A stretch of DNA of 64,000 nucleotides from Vibrio breoganii (GCF_001677275.1 NZ_CP016177.1:1736001-1800000), one strand, 5' to 3'. Shown: positions 28,723 to 40,507, counted from the stretch's first letter. Program-made: numbers and translations. The notes: generated by a model from the letters alone, not told the origin.

Positions 28723-31700
28723 CTAAACCACCTCAGCCTCATCAATAGGCTCAGAACCCACAGATTGCTGACCAAAGCCACGCAGGCCAACCACATGCAC
28801 ATGCTCGTGGTCTTTGAAGACCTTACGCACTAGCTTATAGGTCGTACCCTTCTCAGGACTGATGTTTTCAGGAGCGGCAATCAACAATTGCATATTCAAG
28901 CGATCACACAGCTCAAACAGGGTCGCAATGGATTTTGCATCAAGACGGGCTGCCTCATCCAAGAACAACAAGCGACAAGGAACAATATCCTTACTGCGTA
29001 AGCGGCGTGATTCTTCTTCCCAACTCTGAACCACCATCAACAAGATAGATTGACCAGTACCGATCGCCTCACCGGTAGACAGTGCGCCAGACTCGGCCTG
29101 TAGCCAACCCTCTGAACCACGGTTTACCTCAACACCCATTTCTAGGTAGTTACGGTAATCCAGCAACTCTTCACCCATCACCTGCGGCGAGCGTTGTCCC
29201 ATGTCGATGTGAGGATTCACACGTTGGAATAACTTAGCCATGGCTTCGGAGAAGGTCAGTCTAGAGTTATCAAATAATTGCTGATGCGTCTTGTCTGGAC
29301 AAGCCAAGCTATCCAACAAGATTTGATGGCTCTCACGGATCTGCACATTCAATCGCACACCCTTAACCTGGCCAAAGTGAATGTTGGACAAGCCTTGGTT
29401 CAAGATACGAATACGGTTTTGCTCACGCTGTATGGTTTTCTTGATAATGCTCGATACCGACTCTGAACTGATTGCCAAGCGGTGTTCACGCTGATTCAGC
29501 TCTTCAGTCAAACGGGCAAGCTCTACCTCCATCTCTTCGATAGCTTCTACAGGATCATCAGTGTGTATGATGTCCTGACGAATACGCTCTCTTAGGTATT
29601 GGTAGACCGCGATGTAGAACAGCACCTTGCGCTCAGGGTAAGCAGTATCTTCCGATGCACGCAGTGAATCACGCAAATCATCTTCATTGGCGACAGCCAA
29701 GCGAAGCGCACCCAAAGACTTATCCGACATAGAGCGAAGCTCGCCCTCCGAAAGATACGCCAGTTCACGCTTGTGCAGTCTACGTTCTACATCATGCTCT
29801 CTTGCAAGCTTAAGCACTGAACACCAGCCAGCTTTTGCCGTGACAACAAAGGTACGCAGCTCTGAGTACTCTTTCTGTTGCTTCTTAAGCGCTTTGGTAG
29901 AAGTACGAAGCTCCATCTCAGTGGCTGTCAGTGTTTTTTGCATCTGCGCTTGAGCGATGCGAGAGGTTTCAATGCGTTGATGTAGGCTTTCTTTGCGCGT
30001 TTGTGCACGCTCTAGAATGCCGTCATCCAGCGTAATGCCCGCATCCGTCAACTCTTGGCGGAACTCTTGAACGGTTTCTGATTTCGCCTGGTGCGAGCTC
30101 TTCAGTGTTGCCAGTAGCTGATTGTACTGCTGGAACTGTTGCTGAGCTTGTTTGAAGCCTTCACGAGCGCGATCTTTCTCTTGCTCTGCAGTCGCAAGTT
30201 TGAGCTTCAGCTGCTCGCTTAGCTCACTGCTTTTATCAAGAAGCTTCACTGAATCTGCATAAGCAAAGTGCGCTTTGCGCCCTAATACATTCGACAGTGC
30301 AAAGGTCTTTTGCTTGTTGAGCTGCAATGCTTGGTCTAAAGCTTCATATTCTGCCTGAATAGCATCAAACTGCTCAGGATCCGCCTCAAGCGAACTAGCA
30401 ATCGGCTCAAGCTTTTGTAGCGTCTGACCGAACTGGTCTAGATAGCGCTTGCTCTCAGACAATAGTTCTAGTTTTTGCTCAACTTCTTCTAAACGCTCGC
30501 TCAAAGACTCGTCTTCAAGCAAGTGCAGAGACGGCGCAATCTTATCCAGCGCTGACAACGCCTTCTTCGCTTTCGCTAATGCCGCTTTGTGCTCCGCTTC
30601 TGCAGATTGCAGCACTGATAGTTTTTCGATTAGAGCACTGCGCTGGCTACGCAATGTACTAATGCTTTGCTCTGGATCGTTCTCGAATGCCACTTGAGCG
30701 TGGTGTGCCACAAAGTCATTGTACGCTTGGTACAGACGCTGTGCTTTTTGCGCATCAAAAGAGGCTTTCGCATAGTCTTCGATTAATTGGTCGCGCTCTT
30801 CACGAAGTGTCTCTAAACGAGATTCACGTGCCGCTCGGCCAAACAGAGGCACTTTAGGGAAGCGTGAGAAACGCAGCTGCTGTTCGCTCACTTGAACACA
30901 CACTGCACCTTCAAACTCTTCCACCTCAAACTGACTATCATCGAAGGCATCGACATCACCCTCTAGGATATACACGTCATCAGGGCAGTCATCAAACTCC
31001 ACTAGACGCTCTTTCACACCGCTCATGTCCGACACCACGATAGCGTGACGAGCCGGACCATACATGGCGCTAAAGTACGGAGCATCTTCTAGGGTGATGT
31101 CGTCATAGATTTCAGAAAGAAGCACACCGCCTACGCTGTCGGCTAGAGCCTTAAGGCGAGCGTCATTGGCACCGCCTGGTGCGCCTAATGCTTCAATCTC
31201 TTTCTCAACTTGAGTGCGGCGAATCGCCAGCGCATCCTTACTTGATAGTAAGGCTTTCTCAGATTCCAATACTGACTGCATTGACGCCATCACAGACTGT
31301 GCACTGTTCAGCTCAGCATCGGTTTGGTCACTTAGCTGAGTGAGTGCATCGCTCGCCTTGATCCAGCGAGGCGCTATGGATTCAAAGCGTTGGATCTCAG
31401 AATTGATTTGCTGTTCATTACGGCGCATCTCTATCAGGTTTTCACGACCCGATTCAATGCTCATCTCTGAGGTCTCAATAGCCCCAGATTGGCGCTCGTA
31501 TTCCACTTCAAGGTCGGCTTCATCAACCAGCAAGGAGGCGAATTGCTGCTGATATTCACTCACCAATGCGCGAGCGGCTTGCTGCTTCGCGACGGCTTTG
31601 GTCAAGTCTTGCTTTTGTGACTGCCAGTGAGAAAGCTGCTGCACATCATTATTCGCGCTCACCGCTTTTGCCAATGCATTCTTCGCAAAGCTGGCAGCGT

Positions 31701-33177
31701 CACTGCGCTCGCAGTTGGCATCAAGGCGCTTAACCAACTCAAAGGCTTTATTAAACTGCTCAACGCCCGCTGAATTGATATCTAGCTTATGTTTTAGCGA
31801 TAGGATCTGCTGCGTTTGTGCTTGCTGCTGTGCCGTTAGCTCTGCAATTAATGCCGGGATCTGCTCAACCGACTCAATGTCTAATTCACAAAGCGTGCGT
31901 GTTTCTTCAAGAGCTTTTATGGCTTGTTGATATTGCAATGCGCGTGTCTGCTGAATATCAAGGGCTTGTTGATAATCAGCAAGTTGAGACTTAAGGCTAT
32001 CCACCTCTTGCTCTGTCAGTTCGCTTTGCTCTTCGGCGGTGATAAGGGCTTCTTGAGCCTCTTCCACGACCATGATTTGCTCTTCAAGACGCTCACTAAG
32101 CTCAATCAAGTCTTCTTCATAGCGCGCTATTTTTTGCTGTTGCTGAAGGGCGTTTTGAACCAGTTGCAGGTAATCAATAGCCGACTGATGGTCTTGCTCT
32201 AATGCTGAGTGCTCTTCTAGCACTGCCTCAAGTTGCTGTTGAGTGCTATTCAGTAGCGCATTGTTATCAATGATCTGCTGACGGTTGCTAAACAGTTCCG
32301 AGCGTAAACCTAAAGTGGCTTCTAGCTTTGAACGACGCTGATTGGCATGGCGCATGTAATCTGCTGCCACGTAGTTGGTCGACTCAGTGAGTAGATGCTT
32401 AAACAGGTCACGATCCGCTTGAGTGTTTTTGATCGCTTCAAGGGTGATGCGGTTTTCACGCAGCGCCGATTCCATATCTTGGAATGCTTTCTTAACGCCG
32501 CCATTTTGTGGCAATAAGTAGTCACGCAAAGAGCGGGTAATGGTGCTTGAGATACCACCGTATAGTGATGCTTCAATTAAACGATAGAACTTCGAACGGT
32601 CGCTGGAGTTACGCAGTTTCTTTGGCACAACGCCAAAATCAAACATCTGCGCATGGTAGTCAGTAATAGAGTTGAAGGCCTTAAATTGAGCACCCTCTAT
32701 TTGAGCGACACGCTCTTTCACCTCATTTAACTGACACACCTTTGCCTGAGTCTCATTGACTGTCTCGATAAACAGCTGTGCTGCTTTAATTGAGCTTGGC
32801 AGTCCTTGAATCACAAATGGCTTGATATCCACTTTCTTGTCACGGCCCGCTATCTGCTGCAACTTAACTGCAAATACCAGGCGCTGATTACGAGAGTTGA
32901 CAACCTCTAGAGCGGAGTAACACACACCCGGCTGCAACTTACCGTATAAGCCTTTGTCTCGAGAGGCTTGCGAGCTGCCCGCTTCCGTGGTGTTTCTAAA
33001 GTGCAGCAGGCTTTGATCTGGGATCAAGGTGGTAATAAACGCCGCCATAGTGGTGGACTTACCCGCACCGTTACCGCCAGAAAGTGTGGTCACAAGACCA
33101 TCGATGTCAAAGGTACGCGCAAAGAAGCCGTTCCAGTTCACCATCGTCAGTGATTGATATTTTCCTCTTTCAATCAT
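28723..33177 (-). CDS. mukB: Chromosome partition protein MukB
   Basis: MukB (1484 residues) is the SMC-like ATPase that compacts and organises the chromosome. The Walker A motif GGNGAGKST is at residues 34-42. Long coiled coils (about 290-660 and 770-1110) flank a hinge with [11 protein letters not shown] and YSAM-type blocks. The C-terminal head has the ABC signature region ([11 protein letters not shown]) and Walker B ([11 protein letters not shown]). Length is close to E. coli MukB (1486). It is the last gene of the operon; its ATG overlaps the mukE stop by 4 bp. Confidence 0.98.
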   Translation of the reverse strand: MIERGKYQSLTMVNWNGFFARTFDIDGLVTTLSGGNGAGKSTTMAAFITTLIPDQSLLHFRNTTEAGSSQASRDKGLYGKLQPGVCYSALEVVNSRNQRLVFAVKLQQIAGRDKKVDIKPFVIQGLPSSIKAAQLFIETVNETQAKVCQLNEVKERVAQIEGAQFKAFNSITDYHAQMFDFGVVPKKLRNSSDRSKFYRLIEASLYGGISSTITRSLRDYLLPQNGGVKKAFQDMESALRENRITLEAIKNTQADRDLFKHLLTESTNYVAADYMRHANQRRSKLEATLGLRSELFSNRQQIIDNNALLNSTQQQLEAVLEEHSALEQDHQSAIDYLQLVQNALQQQQKIARYEEDLIELSERLEEQIMVVEEAQEALITAEEQSELTEQEVDSLKSQLADYQQALDIQQTRALQYQQAIKALEETRTLCELDIESVEQIPALIAELTAQQQAQTQQILSLKHKLDINSAGVEQFNKAFELVKRLDANCERSDAASFAKNALAKAVSANNDVQQLSHWQSQKQDLTKAVAKQQAARALVSEYQQQFASLLVDEADLEVEYERQSGAIETSEMSIESGRENLIEMRRNEQQINSEIQRFESIAPRWIKASDALTQLSDQTDAELNSAQSVMASMQSVLESEKALLSSKDALAIRRTQVEKEIEALGAPGGANDARLKALADSVGGVLLSEIYDDITLEDAPYFSAMYGPARHAIVVSDMSGVKERLVEFDDCPDDVYILEGDVDAFDDSQFEVEEFEGAVCVQVSEQQLRFSRFPKVPLFGRAARESRLETLREERDQLIEDYAKASFDAQKAQRLYQAYNDFVAHHAQVAFENDPEQSISTLRSQRSALIEKLSVLQSAEAEHKAALAKAKKALSALDKIAPSLHLLEDESLSERLEEVEQKLELLSESKRYLDQFGQTLQKLEPIASSLEADPEQFDAIQAEYEALDQALQLNKQKTFALSNVLGRKAHFAYADSVKLLDKSSELSEQLKLKLATAEQEKDRAREGFKQAQQQFQQYNQLLATLKSSHQAKSETVQEFRQELTDAGITLDDGILERAQTRKESLHQRIETSRIAQAQMQKTLTATEMELRTSTKALKKQQKEYSELRTFVVTAKAGWCSVLKLAREHDVERRLHKRELAYLSEGELRSMSDKSLGALRLAVANEDDLRDSLRASEDTAYPERKVLFYIAVYQYLRERIRQDIIHTDDPVEAIEEMEVELARLTEELNQREHRLAISSESVSSIIKKTIQREQNRIRILNQGLSNIHFGQVKGVRLNVQIRESHQILLDSLACPDKTHQQLFDNSRLTFSEAMAKLFQRVNPHIDMGQRSPQVMGEELLDYRNYLEMGVEVNRGSEGWLQAESGALSTGEAIGTGQSILLMVVQSWEEESRRLRSKDIVPCRLLFLDEAARLDAKSIATLFELCDRLNMQLLIAAPENISPEKGTTYKLVRKVFKDHEHVHVVGLRGFGQQSVGSEPIDEAEVV

Positions 33178-33866
33178 GCTTGTTCCTCACTCTCAGACTC
33201 ATCTAGCAGGGTTCCTTGCTGTACTTCTTCTGAAGGTACGGCCTCACCATCTCTAATTAAACGCATTTGTGCTTGCTGAACATCGTCACCAACACGAACA
33301 TCAGCGCCAAAGCGGAATACCGCTTCACTGATGCGGAATTTATCACCCTCGCCAATCGGCAGAAGCATCCCAAGACGCTTCAAACGACGCAGTGACGTAC
33401 GAACCTTGTCGTACAGCTTTTCTTTATCCAGATCGGTACCTGTTGCCTTGTTGGTCACAAACTTCATGAGTGTCTTGTGATCGGCAATAGACAGCAGTTC
33501 TTCGAACATCTCTTGGTTGCTAAAGATGCCTTCTTGAGCCAAGCGCTCAGGACTTAGGTATAAGAAACACAACACCTTGCCCACCAGCATATCCAATTCA
33601 GATAGCACGCTGCGGTTAATCAATGTTGTTGAGCGAGGACGCAAGTAGAAAAAGCCTTCTGGGGCGCGCACCAGTTCTGTGTTGTAGCGTTGATAGAACA
33701 GCATCAGATCCGTTTCGAAGTCGCACAAAAGCGCGTGGTTATCCATATCGTCTTGAGTAATGTGACGACCAGAGCGAAGCAGGCTATCCAATACAGGAAA
33801 CAGCGGATTTGCAATCGCTCGTACCAGGTTCTCTGGCATATACATATCAGAATTTGTTGATGACAT
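33174..33866 (-). CDS. mukE: Chromosome partition protein MukE
   Basis: MukE (230 residues) has two winged-helix domains and dimerises on MukF. I use ATG 33866, as [15 protein letters not shown] aligns with the start of E. coli MukE; the frame is open back to 33887 inside mukF. The block [16 protein letters not shown] is diagnostic. It overlaps the end of mukF by 20 bp. Confidence 0.97.
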   Translation of the reverse strand: MSSTNSDMYMPENLVRAIANPLFPVLDSLLRSGRHITQDDMDNHALLCDFETDLMLFYQRYNTELVRAPEGFFYLRPRSTTLINRSVLSELDMLVGKVLCFLYLSPERLAQEGIFSNQEMFEELLSIADHKTLMKFVTNKATGTDLDKEKLYDKVRTSLRRLKRLGMLLPIGEGDKFRISEAVFRFGADVRVGDDVQQAQMRLIRDGEAVPSEEVQQGTLLDESESEEQA

Positions 33867-35199
33867 TTGCTTGTACCTTTGCACCATATTCGTTAATCGA
33901 CTGCCAATCTGGCTGAATGGCCGCGTAGTCTTGTTCTGAGTAACCCAAGCGTACGGCTTGGTCGACTACCATTCGGGCCAAATCAAAATGGCTCGCTTGT
34001 GGGTGAGTGGCAAGATAGTTGCGCAGTACCTCACCGAGGTCGATTCTCGCTCCCTGGTTTTTATGATTTTTGAGCATACCTTTAACCTGCTCAGCTAACT
34101 CATTGGTTACCTGTAGCATCTCTTGGTACTCCACCTCTGGTGGCAATTCGCCTAACGCTTCATCGTTCTTAAGCACCATAGATTCATCTCTTAGGTCTCG
34201 TAAACGCTCAGCATCCGCAAAGGTCAGCAGCCATGCGTTCGCTCCAAAGTCTTGAATAGACTGGCGAAGTCGTTGGCTAAAGGCGCGGTTTTTATCCATA
34301 TCGATAGCGGTACGAATAAATTTATGTACGTGGCGGTCATACCCAATCCATAGATCAATGGATTGCTGACCCCAACTAATAATTCGGTCAAGTTTGACCT
34401 GCAAGCTAAACAATACCGCATCGATATAGTCCAGCTCTTCATTGCCATACACAATTTGTTGCAGGGTCAATAGCTGAGACTGCAGCTCATCGCCAGCGGC
34501 CTGCAAGGATGATTGCAGCTCGGTTAAGGTATTTGAGGTTGCCGATAGTAAGTTCTCACATTGACTGATGGCCTCGCGCCAATCTTGATTCAACAGCTCG
34601 GCTATTTGCGTTTTTACTTGGCCTTGCTCTTCATCCATAACCCTTTGGTTAAGGTCAATCTGATCAAAGATTTCAGCTACCGAAAACTTAAGCGTGCCAT
34701 AGATATCTCGGCGCCAGCCTTCGGAGCTCGGCTCTTCTTCTGCAATGGTGACGGCATTTGTGAGCTCTTTACCGGCTAAAGTCAGCTGAATGGATAACTT
34801 AAGCTTAGAAAATTGGCGATGCCTCAAGTAATACTCAGAAATACCCACAGCCAAAGGAGACAGACGATAGATACTGCTGCCTTCTTGTCCTTCGCTGGTA
34901 AATCGACTGAGTAGTCGTTGTGCCACCAAGCTGTTGATCGCGTTATTGGCCTTGAATGCTGCGTTGCCTGAGCTTTCAGTGCCATTAAATTCGCGCTGAA
35001 CAATGGCAAATGCGTCGTGCAATTCGCCTTCACCCAACTCTTCATCAAAACGTTCTTGACTTAACAGGGCGATACCGACCAAAAAGCTCAAGTGCTCACT
35101 ACTTAGATTAAGGGAGAAATCGTGTTGTTTAACCCACCCGACCAACTCATCTACTGTGACTTGGTCGCTTTGTTGCCCTTCTTGGGAGAGTTGACTCAT
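33847..35199 (-). CDS. mukF: Chromosome partition protein MukF
   Basis: MukF (450 residues) is the kleisin of the MukBEF complex. It has an N-terminal winged-helix dimer domain (about 1-120), a helical middle segment with [34 protein letters not shown] conservation, and a C-terminal winged helix ending [13 protein letters not shown] that binds the MukB head. I take ATG 35199 (MSQLSQEG); the upstream in-frame codons overlap cmoM and look non-coding. Confidence 0.97.
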   Translation of the reverse strand: MSQLSQEGQQSDQVTVDELVGWVKQHDFSLNLSSEHLSFLVGIALLSQERFDEELGEGELHDAFAIVQREFNGTESSGNAAFKANNAINSLVAQRLLSRFTSEGQEGSSIYRLSPLAVGISEYYLRHRQFSKLKLSIQLTLAGKELTNAVTIAEEEPSSEGWRRDIYGTLKFSVAEIFDQIDLNQRVMDEEQGQVKTQIAELLNQDWREAISQCENLLSATSNTLTELQSSLQAAGDELQSQLLTLQQIVYGNEELDYIDAVLFSLQVKLDRIISWGQQSIDLWIGYDRHVHKFIRTAIDMDKNRAFSQRLRQSIQDFGANAWLLTFADAERLRDLRDESMVLKNDEALGELPPEVEYQEMLQVTNELAEQVKGMLKNHKNQGARIDLGEVLRNYLATHPQASHFDLARMVVDQAVRLGYSEQDYAAIQPDWQSINEYGAKVQANVINKF

Positions 35200-35207
35200 C
35201 CAGTTCC

Positions 35208-35993
35208 CTACTGTTGTTCCTTCTGAACCCATACATGAATGTATCTTCCTAACGAAAGGTAGGGTTCAGTTCTGCATAATTGCTGTTCAAGTTGCATCAG
35301 ATCTTCTTGACTGTAATCACCCACATACTGAGTAAATCCAATATAGTCATGAAAAGATCGGATTCCAGATTTACCACAAATGCGCAAATCGCACTGTTGT
35401 AGCCATTGGTACACGTCTTCTGGTAACAACCCTTTCTGAGGTTGCAACTTAAACCGTTTACGATGGGGCATTCCCTGCAATACATGAGGTATGTTGCCGC
35501 AAATTACGTTTTTCATCACCAATCCGTGGTGGTTATAAAACATAATCGAAGCCATGCCGCCTGGGGCTACATGACTCATTAATTTTTGAAGCGCTTGTTT
35601 AGGCTCTGCTAGCCATTCCATTACCGCATGAAACAGTATTAAATCCACTGGCTGTTCGAGATGTTGATCCAACTCTTGAACCGGCGCATGAATAAACTGA
35701 TACTGCTCTAGCAAGCCCTTTTGCGCAATATCTTGCTTAGCTAACGAAAGCATTTCGTTAGACACATCACACAAAATAATGTTGTGGCCTTGCTGCGCCA
35801 ACTTTTGTGACATTTGAGCTAACCCACCGCCCGCATCAAGTACGGTAAGGGGTTTCGAGTCGCCACCAATCTGGGTTATGATTTGCTGCAAATCTTCCCA
35901 GACGATAGTCTGACGTATATTGCCTTTGTCCGAGCCATAAATATTTTCGGCAAATTTGTGGGCAATATCGTCGAAATTACGATCTTGTGTCAC
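35208..35993 (-). CDS. cmoM: tRNA 5-carboxymethoxyuridine methyltransferase CmoM
   Basis: CmoM (SmtA) methylates cmo5U34 to mcmo5U34, finishing the modification started by CmoA. The SAM motif is [11 protein letters not shown], and [17 protein letters not shown] at the N terminus matches E. coli CmoM. I prefer GTG 35993, giving 261 residues as in E. coli; GTG 36041 is in frame and would add 16 residues. Neither has a good ribosome binding site. It is first in cmoM-mukF-mukE-mukB, the order also seen in E. coli. Confidence 0.93.
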   Translation of the reverse strand: MTQDRNFDDIAHKFAENIYGSDKGNIRQTIVWEDLQQIITQIGGDSKPLTVLDAGGGLAQMSQKLAQQGHNIILCDVSNEMLSLAKQDIAQKGLLEQYQFIHAPVQELDQHLEQPVDLILFHAVMEWLAEPKQALQKLMSHVAPGGMASIMFYNHHGLVMKNVICGNIPHVLQGMPHRKRFKLQPQKGLLPEDVYQWLQQCDLRICGKSGIRSFHDYIGFTQYVGDYSQEDLMQLEQQLCRTEPYLSLGRYIHVWVQKEQQ

Positions 35994-36172
35994 TTTTAAT
36001 TGAGGTATGATGTTATTTAAGAGTGTTTCGTATTGTGTCACAAGGACGTCAAGAATAAAGCGCTGTCGTTGATTTGACTCTTCGATCGACTAAAAAAACG
36101 ACCAAATGCGGGGCATTTATTCCCGTGACACATTTTTTGCCCCACCTAACCTAGGAATTGGTTTATCCCAAC

Positions 36173-36940
36173 ATGTTTGAACTGAAAAAAATCATCACTG
36201 CTTTTCTTATGCCTCTGCCTGCAATGTTGCTACTTGGCTTCATAGGATTGGCACTCGTTATGTTTACCCGAAGGCATAAAGCTGGCTGTATTTTCATCTT
36301 TATCTCACTGATATCGATCTTTACTATTTCATTCCAGCCAGTCTCAACCTCTCTTCTTAAGCCTTTAGAACGAAAATACACCGCCTTTTTACCACCGTCA
36401 GAGAGCCTAGACTATGTCATGGTCCTTGGCAGTGGGCATGTGGTTGACGCTGAAATTCCTCCTACCTCAGAGTTAAGCCGAACGGCGTTGATGCGCCTAA
36501 GCGAAGGCATTCGTATTTTGCGTATGTACCCTGGATCGAAACTTATTTTGTCTGGATACGACGGAGGCTCAGAAATGAGCCAAGCGCGCATGATGGCAAC
36601 GGTCGCTTTAGCATTGGGCGTAGCAAAATCTGACATCATTCTATTAGAGACCGCTCAAGATACCTGGGAAGAAGCAAGGCAAGCCGCAGGATTTGTGGGT
36701 CAAAAGAGCCTAGCCCTTGTGACTTCGGCTAGCCACATGCACCGAGCATTAGGAGAGTTCCATAGCGCAGGTCTTGAGCCGCTGCCTGCACCTACTAATT
36801 ACCTGGCACAGTCGAATATCAATCAAGCCTGGGTCAAATACACCCCACAGGCTCGATATCTCGAGCAAACTGAGCGCTATTGGCATGAAACCATGGGAAT
36901 TTGGTGGCAGAAGATACGAGATCTTGTCAGCTCCAATTAA
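36173..36940 (+). CDS. elyC: Envelope biogenesis factor ElyC
   Basis: ElyC (255 residues) is a DUF218/SanA-like inner-membrane protein needed for peptidoglycan and undecaprenyl-phosphate homeostasis. Two N-terminal membrane helices (about 8-30 and 38-58) precede the DUF218 domain, which has YVMVLGSGH, GSKLILSGYDGG and LVTSASHMHRA. Synteny with cmoM and mukF is as in E. coli (ycbC). ATG 36173 gives MFELKKIITAF, resembling the E. coli start; no strong ribosome binding site is seen. Confidence 0.92.
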   Translation: MFELKKIITAFLMPLPAMLLLGFIGLALVMFTRRHKAGCIFIFISLISIFTISFQPVSTSLLKPLERKYTAFLPPSESLDYVMVLGSGHVVDAEIPPTSELSRTALMRLSEGIRILRMYPGSKLILSGYDGGSEMSQARMMATVALALGVAKSDIILLETAQDTWEEARQAAGFVGQKSLALVTSASHMHRALGEFHSAGLEPLPAPTNYLAQSNINQAWVKYTPQARYLEQTERYWHETMGIWWQKIRDLVSSN

Positions 36941-36971
36941 CTGATTCATAATTTAAGTTACTATTTAACAC

Positions 36972-37005
36972 GAAAAGGCTATCTATACAGATAGCCTTTT
37001 CATTT
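36972..37005 (+). terminator. Terminator after elyC
   Basis: AAAAGGCTATCT and AGATAGCCTTTT pair around a short loop, ending in a T-run. It separates elyC from torD. Confidence 0.85.
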
Positions 37006-37028
37006 GTGTCAAAGAAACGGATTTATCT

Positions 37029-37676
37029 ATGCAAGAACTAAAACAGTTCAACGAACAACGCGCTGAAATCTACTGGTGGTTTTCAAGCCTGTTCTCTAAA
37101 GAACTGACAGAAGAAGACTTGAAGGCCTATCAATCTGCTGAAGTACGTGGATTTCTAGGTGGGCTGGCCGAAAATGAAGAACTGGTTAAGTCTGTAGAAC
37201 GCGTTGTAGACGCGCTCAACCGCCTTCAAGATAGAGAAGATGCTCAGCTGGAACTCGCTGCAGATTTTTGTGACTTATTCTTAACGTCAGACAAGTATGC
37301 TGCACTGCCTTACGCCTCTATCTATCTGGATGACAGTAAACTGCTCAATGGCAAGCCTGCTCAAGCTATGGCGCAGCTAATGCTGGATAAAGGCATTGAA
37401 GTGGATAAGAACTTCAACGAACCTGCCGATCATCTCGCCTTAGAATTGGACTTCCTTGGTAACCTGATTATTCGCTCCAATGAGCTAGAGCAAGAGTCTC
37501 ACCTTGAGCAAGCACTAGCTGAACAAAAGGTGTTAATAGAAGAGCATATCCTTTCTTGGATACCGCAATTTTCTGAAAACTGCACTCAATATGATGAGTT
37601 TGGTTTTTATTCTTCCGTCGCCGAATTGCTCGTTAACTTCTGTGAATTAGATTGCCGCTATCTGGGCAATGAGTAA
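37029..37676 (+). CDS. torD: TorA-specific chaperone TorD
   Basis: TorD (215 residues) is an all-helical cytoplasmic chaperone that binds the Tat signal of apo-TorA and assists molybdenum-cofactor insertion. The signature [16 protein letters not shown] (about 133-148) is intact. It is 10 kb from torECA and beside elyC and purR rather than in the operon. Confidence 0.95.
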   Translation: MQELKQFNEQRAEIYWWFSSLFSKELTEEDLKAYQSAEVRGFLGGLAENEELVKSVERVVDALNRLQDREDAQLELAADFCDLFLTSDKYAALPYASIYLDDSKLLNGKPAQAMAQLMLDKGIEVDKNFNEPADHLALELDFLGNLIIRSNELEQESHLEQALAEQKVLIEEHILSWIPQFSENCTQYDEFGFYSSVAELLVNFCELDCRYLGNE

Positions 37677-37691
37677 TAGATTCACATTATG

Positions 37692-37726
37692 GCCATAAAT
37701 GCATTGTCAGCACTTGCATTTATGGC
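37692..37726. promoter_or_regulatory. Perfect 12-bp inverted repeat between torD and purR
   Basis: GCCATAAATGCA (37692-37703) and TGCATTTATGGC (37715-37726) are exact complements around an 11-base loop. There is no T-run, so it is not a standard terminator. It lies 15 bases after torD and 100 bases before purR. Confidence 0.6.
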
Positions 37727-37739
37727 TAGACTGCCCGGC

Positions 37740-37751
37740 GCAATCGTTTGC
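37740..37751. promoter_or_regulatory. PurR operator upstream of purR
   Basis: GCAATCGTTTGC matches the symmetric core of the PUR box (GCAAnCGnTTGC). It lies about 75 bp before the purR start codon, as expected for autoregulation. Confidence 0.75.
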
Positions 37752-37827
37752 AGTATAGGCCAAGAGTGCTAACCTCTTCCTAACATTCCATTTTCAATAA
37801 CCCTCGGTTTTATTTACAAGGTATAGC

Positions 37828-38844
37828 ATGGCAACCATTAAAGACGTCGCAAAGCTAGCTGGTGTGTCCACTACCACTGTTTCCCACGTGATTAACAAAA
37901 CTCGTTTTGTTGCAGAAGCAACGCAAGAACGTGTGATGGACGCAGTAAAAGAGCTTAACTATGCACCAAGTGCTGTAGCTCGTAGTCTTAAATGTAACAC
38001 CACTCGCACCATTGGTATGTTGGTAACTCAGTCGACGAACCCATTCTTTGCAGAAGTGGTCGACGGCGTAGAAAGCTACTGCTACCGCCAAGGCTATACC
38101 CTTATCCTATGTAACACTGGTGGGTTATATGAGAAGCAGCGTGACTACATCCGCATGCTTGCAGAGAAGCGTGTCGACGGTATTTTGGTTATGTGTTCAG
38201 ACCTGACTGAAGAGCTGCGTGGCATGTTAGATTCTCACCCTGGTATTCCGAAAGTAGTTATGGACTGGGGTCCTGAGTCTTCATCTGCAGATAAGATCAT
38301 CGATAACTCAGAAGAAGGTGGCTATCTAGCGACTAAATACCTTGTTGAAAATGGTCATAAGCGAATTGCTTGCCTAACAGGTCAAGCTGAAAAACTGGCG
38401 TGCATCGAGCGTATTTCCGGTTATAAGCGTGCTCTAAAAGAAGCGAACATCGATTTTGACGAGAAACGTATTTTCGAAGGCAACTTCGAGTGTGATACAG
38501 CCGTTGAAACTGCCGACAAGCTGTTTGCTATTCCAGAAGAGCAGCGCCCTACTGCTGTGTTCTGTTTTAACGACATCATGGCACTAGGCTTGATCAGTCG
38601 CCTAAGACAGCATGGTCTATTGGTTCCTGAAGATATTTCGATCATTGGATACGATAATATCGACCTTGCAGCCTACTTTGCACCTCCACTGACTACGGTT
38701 CACCAACCTAAGCGTCGTGTGGGCAAGACTGCATTTGAGATCCTTCTTGAGCGTATCAAGGATAAAGATCACGACCGCCGTGTCTTTGAGATGCACCCAG
38801 AGCTGATTGAACGCGCGAGTGTGCGTAATCTTAATGCTGGATAA
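37828..38844 (+). CDS. purR: Purine repressor PurR
   Basis: PurR (338 residues) is a LacI-family repressor that uses hypoxanthine or guanine as corepressor. The helix-turn-helix [20 protein letters not shown] and hinge helix SAVARSLK are followed by a periplasmic-binding-protein-like domain (about 60-338). The sequence [27 protein letters not shown] is close to E. coli PurR. A PUR box lies upstream. Confidence 0.97.
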   Translation: MATIKDVAKLAGVSTTTVSHVINKTRFVAEATQERVMDAVKELNYAPSAVARSLKCNTTRTIGMLVTQSTNPFFAEVVDGVESYCYRQGYTLILCNTGGLYEKQRDYIRMLAEKRVDGILVMCSDLTEELRGMLDSHPGIPKVVMDWGPESSSADKIIDNSEEGGYLATKYLVENGHKRIACLTGQAEKLACIERISGYKRALKEANIDFDEKRIFEGNFECDTAVETADKLFAIPEEQRPTAVFCFNDIMALGLISRLRQHGLLVPEDISIIGYDNIDLAAYFAPPLTTVHQPKRRVGKTAFEILLERIKDKDHDRRVFEMHPELIERASVRNLNAG

Positions 38845-38861
38845 GTTGTAGAATATTTAAG

Positions 38862-38889
38862 AACGGCAGCCCTAGGGCTGCCGTTTTTG
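38862..38889 (+). terminator. Terminator of purR
   Basis: ACGGCAGCCC and GGGCTGCCGT form a 10-bp GC-rich stem followed by TTTTTG. Confidence 0.92.
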
Positions 38890-39493
38890 TTTGCTAAGTT
38901 AAATCCTTACCAATAACAAAAGTCATCCTTGAACTTCCAAACCCGTCACCCTCGAGTGCTTCTATCGAGAGTCTACTACCTCCGGAACTCTTCAGGTTCC
39001 CGATAAAAGCATTCGGGAACGACGAGCCGGGTTTGAGGTTGTATTTTTACTCTGTAATTTGAGTCAGCTCAGTATTAAACTGCTCGCCCAAAGCCCCAAA
39101 ACACGTCACCCTCGAGCGCTTCTATCGAGGGTCTACTACATCGGTAGTTCTTCAGGTTCCCGATAAAAGCGCTCGGGAACGACGGTGTGTTTTGGATGGT
39201 GCGTTTGTACTGTCATTTGAGTCCGCTCAGTATCAAAACAAAGCACTCAGAACCCCCAAACACGTCACCCTCGAGTGCTTCTATCGAGGGTCTGCTTCCT
39301 CGCATCTAGTCAGGTTCCTAATAAAAGCACTCGGGAACGACGGGAAGATCGATGGTCAAATTCACTCGCGAGCAACGAGCATGCGCACACGACTTAATAC
39401 AAGCACCACCTTCTCACCTTAAAATAATTAATTTGAAAGTTTTTTATTGCTCGTCGTGTCTCTATACTTACTCAGGATGATAAGGGCAGAATC
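38890..39493. repeat. Intergenic region with three tandem two-hairpin elements
   Basis: No gene is present. Copies of an 80-bp element lie at 38944-39024, 39104-39184 and 39263-39342, so the period is 159-160 bp. Each has a left hairpin CACCCTCGA/TCGAGGGT-like and a right hairpin GTTCCCGA/TCGGGAAC, enclosed by CGTC and GACG. The spacers share sequence as well (GAGTC-GCTCAGTAT). After the array there are about 150 bp of unique sequence that should hold the promoter of the next gene. Confidence 0.88.
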
Positions 39494-40180
39494 ATGAATA
39501 AGAAATTGATAATCGGGCTAATTTTAGTGGTTGCTATCGTGTTACTCGGTGCGAATTTTGGTCAGTATCTGACCCTAGAAAATGCCAAAGCACAGCAACT
39601 GGCACTGAACGCTCAAATCGAAGAAAACTTCGTGCTTTCTGCTGCTCTGTATTTTATTGGTTATGTGTTCATTACCGCCTTTTCTATTCCTGGCGCTGCC
39701 GTGGTGACGCTGTTAGGTGCCGCCCTGTTTGGCTTTTGGAGTAGCTTATTGTTGGTATCTTTTGCTAGCACCATTGGCGCTACCTTGGCGTTTTTGAGTA
39801 GTCGTTACTTACTGCGCGATTGGGTTCAAGCGAAGTTTGGCTCGAAATTAGAGACCATCAACAAAGGGGTCGAAAAAGACGGTGCGTTCTATCTATTCTC
39901 TTTGCGTCTTATCCCTGTGTTCCCATTCTTCTTGATCAACTTGCTTATGGGACTCACTCCCATTTCTATCGCTAAGTTTTATGTATTCAGCCAGTTAGGC
40001 ATGCTTGCAGGGACTATGGTGTATCTGAATGCGGGTACACAATTAGCAGAGATAGATAGCTTGTCAGGCATCGTTTCACCAACCGTATTGGCTTCGTTTG
40101 CACTGCTAGGACTGTTCCCGCTGATTGCTAAATGGGTAATGGGCAAAATCCGTCCGCAGAACGGCTCAAGCACGGCATAA
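39494..40180 (+). CDS. TVP38/TMEM64-family (VTT domain) membrane protein
   Basis: This 228-residue inner-membrane protein has about five hydrophobic segments. The VTT/SNARE-associated domain is recognised by FSIPGAAVVTLLGAALFGFWSS, the Gly-rich STIGATLAFLSSRYLLRD and the FSLRLIPVFPFFLINLLMGLT block. DedA and TVP38 relatives are implicated in lipid scrambling and envelope homeostasis. The exact function here is unknown. It probably forms an operon with the next gene (12-bp gap). Confidence 0.88.
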   Translation: MNKKLIIGLILVVAIVLLGANFGQYLTLENAKAQQLALNAQIEENFVLSAALYFIGYVFITAFSIPGAAVVTLLGAALFGFWSSLLLVSFASTIGATLAFLSSRYLLRDWVQAKFGSKLETINKGVEKDGAFYLFSLRLIPVFPFFLINLLMGLTPISIAKFYVFSQLGMLAGTMVYLNAGTQLAEIDSLSGIVSPTVLASFALLGLFPLIAKWVMGKIRPQNGSSTA

Positions 40181-40192
40181 CTGAGGATCACA

Positions 40193-40507
40193 ATGAAACT
40201 ATTTGTCGCGCAAAATCCCCCACAAGCTCACATACTTTGTGAGCTTTTGCATAGTCACAACATTCAGGTTGAAGTGCGTGGTGAGGGTATGTTTGGCCTG
40301 CAGGGCGAGCTTCCAATGGACGATTCTAGCCTGCCCTATCTTTGGCTAATTGACCATCATAAGCAAGAACAAGCGAAAGAAGTGATTGCCGAGTTTGAGC
40401 GTAAGGGAAGTCATTCAAAAAATAGCGAGTGGCGCTGCGCTGAATGTGGAGAAGTCAACGAAGGGCAATTTGCCTTGTGTTGGCAGTGTGGCAGTTCTAT
40501 GAGTTAG
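40193..40507 (+). CDS. DUF2007 protein with C-terminal zinc ribbon
   Basis: This 104-residue protein has a DUF2007 domain at about residues 1-70 (KLFVAQNPPQAHILCELLHSHNI, with LPYLWLI). A C-terminal CxxC...CxxC zinc ribbon (CAECGEVNEG and CWQCGSS) follows. DUF2007 proteins are annotated as putative signal-transducing proteins without biochemical proof. It is cotranscribed with the membrane protein upstream. Confidence 0.85.
   Translation: MKLFVAQNPPQAHILCELLHSHNIQVEVRGEGMFGLQGELPMDDSSLPYLWLIDHHKQEQAKEVIAEFERKGSHSKNSEWRCAECGEVNEGQFALCWQCGSSMS

Noticed and set aside
38944..39342. CRISPR-like regular repeats
   Set aside because: The period is 160 bp with 80-bp palindromic units, the spacers resemble each other, and no cas genes are present.
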